Shown piece by piece: positions 19,615 to 32,047 of a stretch of DNA of 64,000 bases (within the stretch, counting starts at the first letter, position 1; each line of letters begins with the position of its first letter). The notes under the pieces are model-generated. The model was not told the origin of the DNA. It searched no databases and saw nothing but the letters and a program-made list of their open reading frames with translations. The DNA comes from Sphingorhabdus contaminans. GTDB taxonomy: Bacteria > Pseudomonadota > Alphaproteobacteria > Sphingomonadales > Sphingomonadaceae. The stretch is from positions 1,178,001-1,242,000 of the forward strand of contig NZ_VKKU01000001.1 in assembly GCF_007280415.1 (NCBI RefSeq). Reading direction: 5' to 3'. A program made the translations under genes and the position numbers.

Positions 19615-22197
19615 ATGCGTCGATTTAATCAAATACTTACGGCTGCCTTGTGCAGCACGATGTTCGTTCCGGCTGTTTATGCCCAGGAAGCCCCACAGGC
19701 TGAAGAGGATAGCGGCAACGAACCGATCATCGTGACGGCTACGCTGCGCGCGATGGATGTTCAGGACATTCCATTGGCCGTTACCGCAGTCGCCCCGGAA
19801 GCGCTTGAGCGCGAAGGTGTCTCCGACATCAAGACGCTCTCCTCGATCTCGCCAAGCTTCAATATCCAGTCTTCACAGACTGAAACACAGGGCACGTCGA
19901 TCAAGATCCGCGGCGTCGGTACCACCGGTAACAATACCGGTCTGGAAAGTTCGGTCGGCGTATTCATCGACGGGGTCTATCAATCACGCCCTGGTGTCGC
20001 ACTGGGCGACCTTGTCGATCTGGAGCGTCTGGAAATCCTGCGCGGACCGCAGGGCACCTTGTTCGGCCGCAACACATCTGCCGGTGCATTGAATATCTCC
20101 ACCAAGCGCCCCAGCCTTTCGGAATTCGAAGGTTTTGTGAACGCCAGCTATGGCAATTACGACTTCATGAATCTGCAAGGCGGCGTCAGCGTTCCGATTG
20201 CGCAGGATGTGGCCGGTATCCGCCTGTCCGGTACGTGGCGTAAGCGCGATGGCTATCTCAAGAGCACAACGGGTGCGGAAAGCAACAACCGCGACCGGTA
20301 CATGCTGCGCGGACAGCTCTATATTGAACCCAATGCTGATGTCAGCATCCGCCTGCTCGCCGATTATTCGAAAGTCGACGAAAACTGCTGCGACGCAGTT
20401 GTCGTGCGCGAAACAGAGCTGGCACCCTTCTTCGCATTCCATGGCTTGACGACGGATGGTGTGGACGTATCGGGCCCGAGCGCGCTGAAAGGTCTCGATA
20501 CCAACAGCCAATTGTTCAAAAATGGTGCCGAACAGTGGGGCGTATCGGCTGAACTCAAGTGGGATTTTGGTGGCGCGAAGCTGACTTCAATTACCGCTTA
20601 TCGTGATTTCCAGTCCAGCTCGACACAGGAATCGGACTTTACCAGCCTGAATATATTTACCTCGGGTGCTGGTGGCTCCAATTCGCGACCCGGCATCCTG
20701 CCCAATGGCGACATCATCAAAACCTTCACGCAAGAACTTCGCTTGCAGGGAACCGCTTTTAACGACCACCTCGACTGGTTGGTCGGTGCCTTCTATTCAA
20801 AGGAAGACATCACATCGAACCAGTCAATGACCTTTGGTGCAGATTATCAGCGTGCAAATAGCGCGTTCAACTTTGCAAATGCCTTGGGCGTCAACCCGCT
20901 CTTTGCGCTGACGGCTTTGGGCAATGGTGGCATTCCGGTGAATTCGGCGGGGTCGTTTGCAGAAAATGTCTTCTCACAAAGTGCGAAGAGTTTTTCATTC
21001 TTCACGCATAATGTCATCAACTTCACCGATAAACTGAGCCTCACACTCGGCGCACGTTATGTCGATGAAAAGAAGACTGCATCCTTTGACCAGCTCAACG
21101 CCAGCAACGGCGCATGCCAAGCAAGCGTCAACGGTGTTCTGACCGGTGCCTTCACGGCAGCCTTGCTGCCCGGCGCCGTGCAGTCCGGCGTGGTTGGCCT
21201 GAACTGCTTCCCCTTCGCGGCACCGGTCACTTTGACCGCACCGGCCGGATTGGGCGGCGGTCTTGCAAGCCGCTTCCTGCCGCTGCCACGCGAATGGGCA
21301 AACGTCTTCAAGGATGACGAAATCACCTACACCGCGCAGGTAGGTTACAAGGCCAATCCGGACCTGCTGATTTACGCCGGTTACAGCCACGGCTTCAAAT
21401 CCGGTGGTTTCAACCTTGATCCCACCGCTGCGAACCTGACCAACTCGGCTGCTGTTTTGGCCGGCGGTGGTACCGTTGCACCGGTCTTTGCCGATCCACG
21501 CTTTGAATCGGAAAAGGTCAACCAGATCGAAGTCGGCGTCAAAGCGACCTTCGGCCCGATCAAGGCGAACCTCGCCCTGTTCGACATGAAAATGAGCGAC
21601 TTCCAGGTCCTGGAATTCACCGGTGTCCAGTTCCTGACCTTCAACGTCAATTCGGCCCGTTCCACTGGCGCCGAGCTCGAACTGTTCGGTGATTTCGGCA
21701 ACTATGTAACCGGTAATCTTGCCATGACATATGCCGATGCCCGCTATCCGAGCGATTGCGCCGTTGGTGTTGCCCCGGGAGCATTGGGTTCGGTCACCCG
21801 CCTTTGCGGTCAGGATCTGACCAACGCACCGAAGTTCACCAGCGTGGTTGGTTTGACCTATGACGGCCCACTCAACAACTCCGGCTGGGGACTGCTGGTC
21901 AACGGCAGCATGAACTATTCGGACAGCCGTACCACACGGACAATCGATCTTGATACGAACGGTCTTCCTGTCCCGCTCGCGCGGCAGGAAAACTACTTCA
22001 AGATGAACGCACGCATCGGTCTCACAACACCGGACGAGCGCTTCACCTTTGAATTGTGGGGTACCAACCTGACCAACGAAATCACACGCGGCATCACTGC
22101 CAACACCCCGCTCCGCGGTGGTGCGGGCACACGTTCGCTGATCGGTTTTGTCGAAGAACCCCGCATGTACGGCCTGACCGTCCGCGCCAAGTTCTAA
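19615..22197 (+). CDS. TonB-dependent outer-membrane receptor
   Basis: An 860-residue receptor. It has a signal peptide ending VYAQEAP, a TonB-box-like EPIIVTATLR near residue 40, a plug domain (DIPLAVTAVAPEALEREGVS, then GVFIDGVYQSRPG, and ILRGPQGTLFGRNTSAGA) and a beta-barrel ending in Phe (GLTVRAKF). The start follows AGGAGGAGAG. It is of the sphingomonad type often used for large carbon substrates rather than siderophores, but the ligand is not evident. It is isolated, flanked by an operator-like repeat and a strong terminator. Confidence 0.93.
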   Translation: MRRFNQILTAALCSTMFVPAVYAQEAPQAEEDSGNEPIIVTATLRAMDVQDIPLAVTAVAPEALEREGVSDIKTLSSISPSFNIQSSQTETQGTSIKIRGVGTTGNNTGLESSVGVFIDGVYQSRPGVALGDLVDLERLEILRGPQGTLFGRNTSAGALNISTKRPSLSEFEGFVNASYGNYDFMNLQGGVSVPIAQDVAGIRLSGTWRKRDGYLKSTTGAESNNRDRYMLRGQLYIEPNADVSIRLLADYSKVDENCCDAVVVRETELAPFFAFHGLTTDGVDVSGPSALKGLDTNSQLFKNGAEQWGVSAELKWDFGGAKLTSITAYRDFQSSSTQESDFTSLNIFTSGAGGSNSRPGILPNGDIIKTFTQELRLQGTAFNDHLDWLVGAFYSKEDITSNQSMTFGADYQRANSAFNFANALGVNPLFALTALGNGGIPVNSAGSFAENVFSQSAKSFSFFTHNVINFTDKLSLTLGARYVDEKKTASFDQLNASNGACQASVNGVLTGAFTAALLPGAVQSGVVGLNCFPFAAPVTLTAPAGLGGGLASRFLPLPREWANVFKDDEITYTAQVGYKANPDLLIYAGYSHGFKSGGFNLDPTAANLTNSAAVLAGGGTVAPVFADPRFESEKVNQIEVGVKATFGPIKANLALFDMKMSDFQVLEFTGVQFLTFNVNSARSTGAELELFGDFGNYVTGNLAMTYADARYPSDCAVGVAPGALGSVTRLCGQDLTNAPKFTSVVGLTYDGPLNNSGWGLLVNGSMNYSDSRTTRTIDLDTNGLPVPLARQENYFKMNARIGLTTPDERFTFELWGTNLTNEITRGITANTPLRGGAGTRSLIGFVEEPRMYGLTVRAKF

Positions 22198-22208
22198 GAA
22201 TCCAAATC

Positions 22209-22248
22209 AAAAAGGGGCGGCCTTCCATGGGGAGGCCGCCCCTTTTTT
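22209..22248 (+). terminator. Strong intrinsic terminator
   Basis: AAAAAGGGGCGGCCT pairs with AGGCCGCCCCTTTTT around a short loop and ends in a T-run, directly after the TonB receptor. The A-run on the other side lets it also end transcripts from the minus strand. Confidence 0.9.
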
Positions 22249-22367
22249 GTCGATATTCCGTTCGGGAAATTGTCGCCCTGCCACAGGTACAGGGTGACGG
22301 GAAACACGTTGACGGGGTGAGAGGAAGACGGTTTTCAAAAACCGCCGCCCTACCCTGTATAAAAAGC

Positions 22368-24563
22368 TTACGCCGCCGCCTTGTATAGCGTCGCGCCCTT
22401 GTCGGCCATTTCCCGGAAGCTTTTGGGCGGCGCGAAACGGCTGCCGAAACGCTGGGCGAGGCTGTCGGCGGTGCGGACAAAGTTTTCGAGGCCCACCGTG
22501 TCGATATAGCTCATCGGTCCGCCGGTATAGGGTGCAAAACCCCAACCGAAAATCGCTCCCAGATCCGCGCTTTGCGGGTCGCGAACGACTTCTTCCTCAT
22601 AACATTGCGCGGTTGCAATCAACTGGATGTAGAGAAGGCGCTGCTTGACCTCTTCCACGGTTGGCTGGTTTTCCGCGAGCGGATAATGGTCGGCCATTCC
22701 CTGCCACAGGGACAGGCGCTCGCCCTTTTCATCATAGTCGTAGAAACCCGAGCCGAAGCGGCGGCCTTTGCGGCCCAGCTTCACCACCATCAGTTCCATG
22801 AACTCTTCGGTACCGCTCGGCTGGTAAGCATCGCCCAGTTCTTTCTTGGTCGATTGCATCACATCATAGCCAAGCTGCAAGGTGGTCTCGTCCAGCAATG
22901 CAAGGGGACCAATGGGCATACCGAGCGACTTTGCCGCATTTTCGATCAGGGCAGGCTTCACGCCTTCGGTCACCAGCTTCATCGCCTCGCCCATATAGGG
23001 TGGGAAAACGCGGTTGGTGAAGAAACCGCGTACGTCTTTGACGACGATCGGGGTCTTCTTGATCTTTGCATTATAGTCAAATGCCGCGGCCAATGCGCGG
23101 TCGCCCGACAATTCGCCCGGAATGATTTCGAGCAACGGCATCTTTTCGACCGGCGAAAAGAAGTGCAGCCCGATGAAAAGCTCCGGCCGGACGGAATTTT
23201 TCGCAAGTCCGGTAATGGGCAAGGTCGAGGTGTTGGAAGCAAACACGACGTCCGGACGAATGACGGCCTCCGCCTTTTTGATAACATCTGCCTTCACATC
23301 CGGGCGTTCGAACACGGCCTCGATAATCAGGTCAACATCCTTCAGATCGTCATAATTGTCCGTCGGTTTGATGCGGGCCATGAATGCCTCGCCTGCTTCC
23401 TTGGACATTTTACCGCGACCAACGGCCTTATCGATAATCTTGCGGCTGTAATCGACCGCCTTGTTGGCATCTTCCAGGCTACGATCAAGAACAACGACAT
23501 CCATGCCGCCCTTCACCGTGACATGGGTGATGCCCGACCCCATCAGGCCGCCGCCCAATACGCCGACTTTCCTGATTTCCACAGGTGGCACATCCTTGGG
23601 ACGACCCGCGCCCTTTTCCGCGGCCTGCTTGTTGATGAAAAGCGTGCGGATCATGTTTTTGGCCTGGCTGCCCGACAGCAGCTTTGTGAAATATTTGGAT
23701 TCCACGCGAAGTGCCGTGTCGAAAGGAAGAATCGAGCCTTCGTACAGGCAGGACAAAATGGCCTTTACCGCGTCGAAATTGCCCTTGCTTTCCTTGTGCG
23801 CCATGGCGTTGAGGCCGATGAAAAGCTGGACCGAGCGTGGGTCCATAGCCCCTGCACCGCCCGGGAATTTGAAATCCTTCTTATCCCAGGGTGCGGTCGC
23901 CTTCGGATTGGCTTTCACCCATGCCTTGGCATTGGCGATCAGGTCCGCAGCAGGAACCACCTCGTGAACCAGACCCTGCGCCTTTGCCGTTGCGGGGTCG
24001 AGCGACTTGCCCTGAATGATCATCATGGCTGCATTTTGCAGGCCGATCAGGCGTGGTGTACGCTGGGTACCGCCGCCGCCGGGCAGCAGGCCGACCAGCA
24101 CCTCAGGCATGCCGAGCTGGATTTTCGGATTATCGGCCACCACGCGGTAATGGCACGCGAGCGCGAGTTCCAGACCGCCGCCCAGTGCTAGGCCGTTCAG
24201 TGCGCAGGCGACAGGCTTGGCCGACGCCTGACCGCTGGCCAATGCCTTGGCTGTCTTGCCGCCCGACTCCATCTTGCGCAGCAAGGCATTCAGGGCAAAT
24301 GCCTGATCAAAGGCTTCTTTCGTGCTGTTCGCCTTTGCGCCGCCCAGCATGGTAAGGTCCGCGCCCGCCAGAAATCCGGTGGGCTTGCCCGATGTAATGA
24401 CAGCCCCCGTAATCGCGTCATTGGTGGTAAAATCATCCACCCATGCGCCGAATTCGGAGATCAGGTCACCATTCCAGACGTTCATGGTCGCGCCGGGAAG
24501 GTCGATGGTGACAAGCGCAATGCCGTCGCTGTCGATGTCGACTGAAAAACTTTTGTAGGTCAT
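22368..24563 (-). CDS. Multifunctional enoyl-CoA hydratase/3-hydroxyacyl-CoA dehydrogenase (FadJ/FadB-like)
   Basis: A 731-residue beta-oxidation enzyme. Residues ~1-200 are a crotonase domain with the oxyanion-hole loops [20 protein letters not shown] and [15 protein letters not shown]. Residues ~325 on are the NAD-binding domain ([20 protein letters not shown]) and the C-terminal dehydrogenase domains ([19 protein letters not shown]). It is the last gene of a caiB-thiolase-fadJ operon, 13 bp after the thiolase. Together these turn enoyl-CoA to acyl-CoA plus acetyl-CoA. Confidence 0.92.
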   Translation of the reverse strand: MTYKSFSVDIDSDGIALVTIDLPGATMNVWNGDLISEFGAWVDDFTTNDAITGAVITSGKPTGFLAGADLTMLGGAKANSTKEAFDQAFALNALLRKMESGGKTAKALASGQASAKPVACALNGLALGGGLELALACHYRVVADNPKIQLGMPEVLVGLLPGGGGTQRTPRLIGLQNAAMMIIQGKSLDPATAKAQGLVHEVVPAADLIANAKAWVKANPKATAPWDKKDFKFPGGAGAMDPRSVQLFIGLNAMAHKESKGNFDAVKAILSCLYEGSILPFDTALRVESKYFTKLLSGSQAKNMIRTLFINKQAAEKGAGRPKDVPPVEIRKVGVLGGGLMGSGITHVTVKGGMDVVVLDRSLEDANKAVDYSRKIIDKAVGRGKMSKEAGEAFMARIKPTDNYDDLKDVDLIIEAVFERPDVKADVIKKAEAVIRPDVVFASNTSTLPITGLAKNSVRPELFIGLHFFSPVEKMPLLEIIPGELSGDRALAAAFDYNAKIKKTPIVVKDVRGFFTNRVFPPYMGEAMKLVTEGVKPALIENAAKSLGMPIGPLALLDETTLQLGYDVMQSTKKELGDAYQPSGTEEFMELMVVKLGRKGRRFGSGFYDYDEKGERLSLWQGMADHYPLAENQPTVEEVKQRLLYIQLIATAQCYEEEVVRDPQSADLGAIFGWGFAPYTGGPMSYIDTVGLENFVRTADSLAQRFGSRFAPPKSFREMADKGATLYKAAA

Positions 24564-24576
24564 GTCTAAATCCCGA

Positions 24577-25791
24577 TCAATTCACGCGTTCAATGATGGT
24601 CGCAGTGCCCATGCCTGCGCCGATGCACAGGGTGGTCAGTGCGGTCGATTTGCCGGACCGTTCCAGTTCATCCAGAACGGTGCCCAAAATCATTGCACCG
24701 GTCGCGCCCAGCGGGTGACCCATTGCGATTGCGCCACCATTTACGTTGATATCGCTATGGTCGATATTGAGCGCTTCCATGAAGCGCAGGACAACCGAAG
24801 CAAAGGCTTCGTTCAGTTCCCACACGTCAATGTCGCCCTTGTCCATGCCCGCACGTGCCAGCGCCTTTTGCGCCGCAAATTCGGGGCCGGTCAGCATAAT
24901 GGCGGGTTCCGAACCGATGGATGCCATCGAAACGATCCGTGCGCGGGCCTTCAGCCCGTATTTCTCGCCAGCTTCCTTGCTGCCGATCAGGACAGCGGCA
25001 GATCCGTCCACAATGCCCGAGCTATTACCGGCATGGTGGACATGGTTGATCTTTTCGACTTCGGGATAGCGCATGATGGCAATGTCATCGAAACCGGGCA
25101 TCATTGTGCCCATCATCTGGAACGCCGGAGCGAGAGAGCCCAGCGACTGCATATCGGTCTCCGGACGCATCAGTTCGTCATGATCCAAAACGATTTCGCC
25201 GATGACATCATGGATCGGCAGGATGGACTTGGCGAACCGCTTTTCGCTCCATGCCTTGGCAGCGCGCTTCTGGCTTTCGACGGCATAGGCGTCCACATCA
25301 TCACGGCTGTAGCCATATTTGGTGGCGATCAGATCGGCAGAGATACCCTGCGGAATGAAATAGTTGGCAATCGCCGAACGGGGATCGATCGGCCAGGCGC
25401 CGCCATCGGACCCCATGGGCACGCGGCTCATCGACTCAATACCGCCGCCAATGGCCAGATCGCACTCGCCCGACTTGACCTTGGCCGCCGCGATATTGGA
25501 CGCTTCGAGGCCCGAACCGCAAAAGCGGTTTACCTGAATACCGCTGGTCGTATGCGGATAACCTGCAGCCAGTACAGCGGTGCGCGTGATAACTGCGCCC
25601 TGTTCGCCGACGGGAGACACGCAGCCAAAGGCCACATCTTCGATTTCGTCGCCCGCAAGACCGTTGCGGTCGCGGATCGAGGCGAGCACTTGCGCGGCCA
25701 GATCCACCGGTGTGATTTCGTGCAGCGCGCCATCGGGTCGCCCCTTGCCCCGGGGGCTACGCACCGCATCATAAATATAGGCTTCGGTCAT
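24577..25791 (-). CDS. Acetyl-CoA C-acyltransferase (thiolase)
   Basis: A 404-residue degradative thiolase. The nucleophilic Cys is in [12 protein letters not shown], the His in [12 protein letters not shown], and the second Cys in [14 protein letters not shown]. It lies between a CaiB-family gene and the FadJ-like gene on one transcript, so it is the last step of the same acyl-CoA breakdown. Chain-length preference cannot be read from sequence. Confidence 0.92.
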   Translation of the reverse strand: MTEAYIYDAVRSPRGKGRPDGALHEITPVDLAAQVLASIRDRNGLAGDEIEDVAFGCVSPVGEQGAVITRTAVLAAGYPHTTSGIQVNRFCGSGLEASNIAAAKVKSGECDLAIGGGIESMSRVPMGSDGGAWPIDPRSAIANYFIPQGISADLIATKYGYSRDDVDAYAVESQKRAAKAWSEKRFAKSILPIHDVIGEIVLDHDELMRPETDMQSLGSLAPAFQMMGTMMPGFDDIAIMRYPEVEKINHVHHAGNSSGIVDGSAAVLIGSKEAGEKYGLKARARIVSMASIGSEPAIMLTGPEFAAQKALARAGMDKGDIDVWELNEAFASVVLRFMEALNIDHSDINVNGGAIAMGHPLGATGAMILGTVLDELERSGKSTALTTLCIGAGMGTATIIERVN

Positions 25792-25800
25792 GGTATCTTC

Positions 25801-26949
25801 CTAGTTGGCAATTACGGCGCCTGCCGCAATCAGTTGGGATATATCGCTCTCGCCAAAGCCTGCTTCGGCAAGGATGGCAGCATAATCGCTGCCTTTTGTT
25901 GCAATTTCGAAATGGGTAGCCAGCGGCTGCGTTGCAAGACGTGGCGCGATTTGCGGATGCAGCCAGCGACCGTCCTGGACGACTGCCTGCCGTTCCGCGT
26001 TGGCGGGGTGAGACGCAGCCTCGACATAATCCAAGACCGGCGTCACGCAGGCGTCGGTACCGGCGAAAATCGCCTCCCACTCGTCACGTGTCTTGGTCGC
26101 AAAGACATCTTCCAGCATCTCGTGCTGCTTTGCCCATGCACCGAAATCAAGTTGCGCCCCGAATGCGTCGGCATCGATGGGCAGACGCTCCATCATCGCT
26201 GCAAAAAACTGAGGCTCGATGCAGCCCACCGCCATGAATTTCCCGTCGGCCGTCATGTAGCAGCGGTAGAAAGGAGCCGCGCCGTCGAGCAGGTTGGATT
26301 CACGCTTGGTCTGCCACTGGCCAACCCCGGCCATGCCGTGGACAAAGCTCATCAGGCTGTGCGTGCCGTCGATGATGGCTGCATCAACCACATTGCCCTT
26401 GCCCGTCCGTCCGCGCTCGATCAGCGCGGCCAATATGCCCGTCACAAGGAACATCGATCCACCGCCAAAGTCACCGACCATGTTGAGCGGCGGCACAGGC
26501 GGCTGTCCGTCCTTGCCAATGGCGTTCAGGACGCCGGTCATGCTGATATAGTTGATGTCATGGCCGGCCATCTGGCTCCACGGCCCGCTTTGGCCCCAGC
26601 CGGTCATGCGTCCATAGATCAGCCCCGGATTGATGGCGTGGCACGCATCGGGTCCGACACCCATGCGTTCGGTAACGCCCGGACGCAACCCTTCGATCAG
26701 GACATCCGCCTTGGCGACCAGTTTCAGCAAGGCGTCGACCGCCTCCGGCTTTTTCAGGTCGAGCACAATCGACTTCTTTCCGCGACCGTCCACAGCCTTG
26801 GGCAAGGACCGGCCCGGCCGGTCGATGACGACTACATCGGCGCCCATATCGGCAAGCAGTTGTCCGGCGTAGGGGCCGGGACCAATACCGGCGAGTTCAA
26901 CAACCATGATGCCGGCCAACGGGCCGGTCTTGACAGGGGAATCAGTCAT
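25801..26949 (-). CDS. CaiB/BaiF family CoA-transferase, alpha-methylacyl-CoA racemase-like
   Basis: A 382-residue family III CoA-transferase-fold protein. Residues matching the racemase catalytic set are seen: His in MAGHDINYISMTGVL, Asp in MVGDFGGGSMFLVTG, and Glu in GCIEPQFFAAM. Alpha-methylacyl-CoA racemases invert 2-methyl branches so that beta-oxidation can proceed, which fits its place as first gene of an operon with thiolase and a multifunctional beta-oxidation enzyme. A plain CoA-transferase is the alternative. Confidence 0.82.
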   Translation of the reverse strand: MTDSPVKTGPLAGIMVVELAGIGPGPYAGQLLADMGADVVVIDRPGRSLPKAVDGRGKKSIVLDLKKPEAVDALLKLVAKADVLIEGLRPGVTERMGVGPDACHAINPGLIYGRMTGWGQSGPWSQMAGHDINYISMTGVLNAIGKDGQPPVPPLNMVGDFGGGSMFLVTGILAALIERGRTGKGNVVDAAIIDGTHSLMSFVHGMAGVGQWQTKRESNLLDGAAPFYRCYMTADGKFMAVGCIEPQFFAAMMERLPIDADAFGAQLDFGAWAKQHEMLEDVFATKTRDEWEAIFAGTDACVTPVLDYVEAASHPANAERQAVVQDGRWLHPQIAPRLATQPLATHFEIATKGSDYAAILAEAGFGESDISQLIAAGAVIAN

Positions 26950-26984
26950 GGCATCCTTCCGTTACGGAATAGCGGCAGAGATAT

Positions 26985-27043
26985 TTAACCGCACGATTAA
27001 CCGCGGCCTTCTACTCCGTCCCGCAGGTTGACGCAAGCGTCAA

Positions 27044-27044
<1 letters not shown>
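26985..27044 (-). promoter_or_regulatory. Palindromic operator candidate and TTAACCGC repeats upstream of the caiB operon
   Basis: GTTGACGC-AA-GCGTCAAC is a perfect 18-bp palindrome at 27027-27044, about 80 bp upstream of the CaiB-family start and ending at the acs stop codon. Two direct TTAACCGC copies follow at 26985-26992 and 26997-27004. The palindrome resembles the TTGACG/CGTCAA class of operators used by acyl-CoA degradation regulators in proteobacteria (inference). It could also form a hairpin at the acs 3' end, but there is no T-run. Confidence 0.45.
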
Positions 27045-28996
<1,952 letters not shown>

Positions 28997-29158
28997 TTGC
29001 TCTCTCCTGCGCTGGGCCTTATGCTGCTGTCTGCTTAAGTGGAGTATGTCCGGTGATTCAAGGGTAAAGAGCAGAGCGCCTCTCGAAAAATCGTCCGTCG
29101 GTCTGAACCGGATTCGGCACGACGGTCGCCTTGAAGTCGAGTTTACAGGATTACCCCT

Positions 29159-29941
29159 ATGCCCAAATTACAGAATAAATCCGCCCTCGTGACAGGGGGT
29201 GCACGCGGAATTGGCGAGGCCATTGCCCGTCGCTTTGCCCTTGAAGGTGCCGATGTCATCATCGGCGATATCGATGCCGAGACAGGATCTGCGCTGGCTG
29301 CCGAAATCGGCGGCCGTTTTTTCCCGCTCGACGTGGCATCAGAAGCAGACTGGACCAGTCTCGCAAGCACATTTCCCACGATCGACATTGTCGTGAACAA
29401 TGCCGGTATTACCGGTTTCGAGGACAGCCCCGGACCGCACGACCCCGAACATGCAACATTGGCCGAATGGCACCGCGTCCACGCCGTCAATCTGGACGGT
29501 ACTTTTCTGGGATGCCGCTATGCGATCGGCGCGATGCGGGCAAAGGAGGCAGGATCGATTATCAACATGTCCTCGCGCTCCGGCCTTGTAGGAATACCGG
29601 GTGCCGCGGCCTACGCCTCGTCAAAGGCGGCCATTCGCAACCACACAAAATCCGTCGCGCTTTATTGTGCGCAGCAGGGCCTCAACATCCGCTGCAATTC
29701 AATCCATCCGGCGGCCATTTTGACGCCCATGTGGGAAGCATTGATCGGAGACGGCCCGGACCGCGAGCAACGCATGGCAGCGATGGTAGCGGATACGCCG
29801 TTGAAACGGTTCGGTACGGTAGAGGAAGTCGCCACCATCGCCCTGATGCTGGCATCGGATGAGGCCGCCTATATGACCGGCAGCGAGATTCATCTGGACG
29901 GCGGACTTCTGGCCGGCTCAGCAGCGTCGCCGGGCGGGTAA
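29159..29941 (+). CDS. Short-chain dehydrogenase/reductase
   Basis: A 260-residue classical SDR. The cofactor loop [12 protein letters not shown], the NNAG motif, the catalytic Ser in MSSRSGL and the YASSK (Y-x3-K) motif are all present, and it ends in a typical [11 protein letters not shown]. An acidic residue after beta-2 (GDIDAETG) suggests NAD preference. Substrate is unknown. It is divergent from acs. Confidence 0.85.
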   Translation: MPKLQNKSALVTGGARGIGEAIARRFALEGADVIIGDIDAETGSALAAEIGGRFFPLDVASEADWTSLASTFPTIDIVVNNAGITGFEDSPGPHDPEHATLAEWHRVHAVNLDGTFLGCRYAIGAMRAKEAGSIINMSSRSGLVGIPGAAAYASSKAAIRNHTKSVALYCAQQGLNIRCNSIHPAAILTPMWEALIGDGPDREQRMAAMVADTPLKRFGTVEEVATIALMLASDEAAYMTGSEIHLDGGLLAGSAASPGG

Positions 29942-29959
29942 CGGACTTGTCAATGTAAC

Positions 29960-29991
29960 GGGAGCGAACGGATATTATTCCGGCCGCTCCC
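29960..29991. terminator. Hairpin between convergent SDR and exported-protein genes
   Basis: GGGAGCG (29960-29966) and CGCTCCC (29985-29991) form a 7-bp stem between two convergent genes. There is no T-run, so function as a terminator is only likely. Confidence 0.35.
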
Positions 29992-30008
29992 GCCAACAAA
30001 ATGGCATT

Positions 30009-30734
30009 TTATTCCATGCGCTCTGCGAAGCATTTTTTCAAAGCTGCCTGTTCCAGCTTCGCATCGCCCAGACCTTTGGCGGATGCACGGCATCTGCGGA
30101 ACGGAGTGCTGGCATCAGCCAATTTCATCGCGGCAGCAGCGTCGTACCTTGGGGATAGCTTGCCATCGGCACCAAATGCGACATTCTGCGCAACTTGTGC
30201 CATCAGTTCACGGCCAACGGGCAGACGTGCACGCTTGCCGGTGATGAATCCGGCAAAAACCCCGATGGCGATCACGCCAACACCGGTTGCGACTGTGTTG
30301 CCTTCACCTTCCTGCCGGAAACTGCCGGACAAGGGAACTTGTGTTCCGTCCAGATAGATGCTCCGGAGCTCAAATTCCATTTTGCCGGACTTTCCAAATG
30401 CCCCCTTGCCTGTCCGCCAGGTAATTTCCGCGGTTGCCGGTGTCCCGCGCGGGATCACAACAGTTTGTCCAACAGTTACATCGTTCAGAACGGTCAGGCG
30501 AAATTCGTCGCCTTCCTTATGCGTACTGCTGTTGACTTCTTCCGTTACGGCGAGAGTGATGGGCGTTCCCGCATTAAGGACAAGATCCTTGGGCGCCTGT
30601 GGTTCGGCAATTATTTGAGCCGGTTCCGAATTTGCCTGTGCTGTACCCGGATTTACTTCCTGGGCGGAAGCTATTGTGGACAACGCACAAAGACTGACCG
30701 CGCACAAATAATGTGCCGCAAAATTGAATTTCAT
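30009..30734 (-). CDS. Hypothetical exported protein, 241 aa
   Basis: It has a signal peptide (MKFNFAAHYLCAVSLCALST, cleavage after IASAQ). The mature part contains a segment on preventing or tolerating a range of values typical of small beta-barrel modules (AGTPITLAVTEEVNSS to TVVIPRGTPATAEI), and a Gly-rich hydrophobic stretch GVGVIAIGVFAGFITG that may be a membrane segment. I do not recognise a characterised family. I chose the ATG at 30734 behind GGGGA; an ATG at 30746 is possible. Confidence 0.6.
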   Translation of the reverse strand: MKFNFAAHYLCAVSLCALSTIASAQEVNPGTAQANSEPAQIIAEPQAPKDLVLNAGTPITLAVTEEVNSSTHKEGDEFRLTVLNDVTVGQTVVIPRGTPATAEITWRTGKGAFGKSGKMEFELRSIYLDGTQVPLSGSFRQEGEGNTVATGVGVIAIGVFAGFITGKRARLPVGRELMAQVAQNVAFGADGKLSPRYDAAAAMKLADASTPFRRCRASAKGLGDAKLEQAALKKCFAERME

Positions 30735-30830
30735 AAATTTCCCCATTTTTACACTGGATGATCCAGATGTTTAACGGGATAGACGGCCCCGGTTAGCTGT
30801 CAACAACAGACTGTTTGGACGCTGTGTAAA

Positions 30831-31958
30831 TTAATCCACATCCTCGACCGCAACCGCCTCGCCTGTCACGCGTTGTGCCAGCGCGGCGGCGATGAAATTG
30901 TCGAGGTCCCCGTCAAGCACGTCCGACGGCGTGGGCGATGTGACGCCGGTGCGCAAATCCTTCACCATCTGATAGGGTTGCAGAACATAGGACCGGATCT
31001 GGTGGCCCCAGCCGATTTCGGTCTTGGCCGCATATTCCCCGCTCGCCGCCTCTTCCCGCTTGCGCAATTCCGCTTCGTACAGGCGGGCCTTTAGCATGCC
31101 CATGGCGGTCGCGCGGTTTTTGTGCTGGCTGCGGTCGTTCTGGCTGGCGACGACAATGCCCGAAGGTTTGTGGGTGATACGGACCGCAGAATCGGTGGTA
31201 TTAACATGCTGTCCACCCGCACCCGATGCGCGGTAGGTGTCAATTTTCAGGTCACCTTCATTGATTTCGATATCGATATTGTCGTCAATGACGGGATAGA
31301 CCCAGACGCTCGAAAAGCTTGTATGCCGCTTGGCCGCGCTGTCATAGGGCGAAATGCGAACGAGACGATGCACACCGCTTTCGGTCTTTGCATAGCCATA
31401 GGCGTTTTCGCCCTTCACCAGCATCGTGGCCGACTTGATACCCGCCGTGTCGCCTGCCTGATAATCGACCATTTCGACCTTGTATCCGCGCTGTTCGGCC
31501 CAGCGATAGTACATACGCTGCAGCATTTCGGCCCAGTCCTGGCTTTCGGTGCCGCCGGCGCCTGCGTGGATTTCGATGAAGGTGTCGTTGCCGTCCGCCT
31601 CGCCCGACAACAGGGCCGAAACCTTGTCGCGGTCGGCACGGTCGGCCAACGCCTTCAGCGATGCCGCGCCTTCATCGGCAAGGGCGGTGTCGCCTTCCAT
31701 CTCGGCAAGCTCGATCAGCTCTACCGTACCACTTTTGTCGGCGTCGATTTCGCGCACGGTCGCGATGGCCGCATCCAGACGGCGGCGTTCGCGCATTACC
31801 TCTTCGGCTGCCTTGGGATTGTCCCAAAGAGTGGGATCTTCGACCTTGGCGTTTAGTTCGTCCAGACGACGCAGGGCGCGGTCCCAATCAAGCGACATCT
31901 TGACCAGATTAAGGGCAGCATCAATGCGGGCAACATAGCCTTCTGCGTCGGCGCGCAT
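30831..31958 (-). CDS. prfB: Peptide chain release factor 2
   Basis: A 375-residue class I release factor for UGA/UAA stops. The catalytic GGQ is in [18 protein letters not shown], and the stop-codon recognition tripeptide is SPY (in [10 protein letters not shown]) rather than the E. coli SPF. The frame is continuous from ATG 31958, so the programmed frameshift found near codon 25 in many prfB genes is absent. It lies downstream of the wall-synthesis genes on the same strand, separated by DUF3137. Confidence 0.95.
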   Translation of the reverse strand: MRADAEGYVARIDAALNLVKMSLDWDRALRRLDELNAKVEDPTLWDNPKAAEEVMRERRRLDAAIATVREIDADKSGTVELIELAEMEGDTALADEGAASLKALADRADRDKVSALLSGEADGNDTFIEIHAGAGGTESQDWAEMLQRMYYRWAEQRGYKVEMVDYQAGDTAGIKSATMLVKGENAYGYAKTESGVHRLVRISPYDSAAKRHTSFSSVWVYPVIDDNIDIEINEGDLKIDTYRASGAGGQHVNTTDSAVRITHKPSGIVVASQNDRSQHKNRATAMGMLKARLYEAELRKREEAASGEYAAKTEIGWGHQIRSYVLQPYQMVKDLRTGVTSPTPSDVLDGDLDNFIAAALAQRVTGEAVAVEDVD

Positions 31959-32047
31959 GGGGAAACTCCAAAAGGGAATGAAATCAGGTTGGCGGCCTTT
32001 AGCCGATTAGCGGCCCAAGTCAAAGGTGGCTTGACTAATGTTGAGGG

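Noticed and set aside
22572..24191. 539-codon plus-strand frame opposite the FadJ-like gene
   Set aside because: Shadow of a gene with complete motifs, and no ribosome-binding site.
24562..26988. 808-codon open frame on the plus strand across the caiB/thiolase/fadJ genes
   Set aside because: It is antisense to three genes with clear motifs and spans their boundaries; long antisense frames are usual opposite GC-rich genes. Its translation has no recognisable domain.
30831..31958. Programmed frameshift in prfB
   Set aside because: The frame is continuous; no internal UGA near codon 25.
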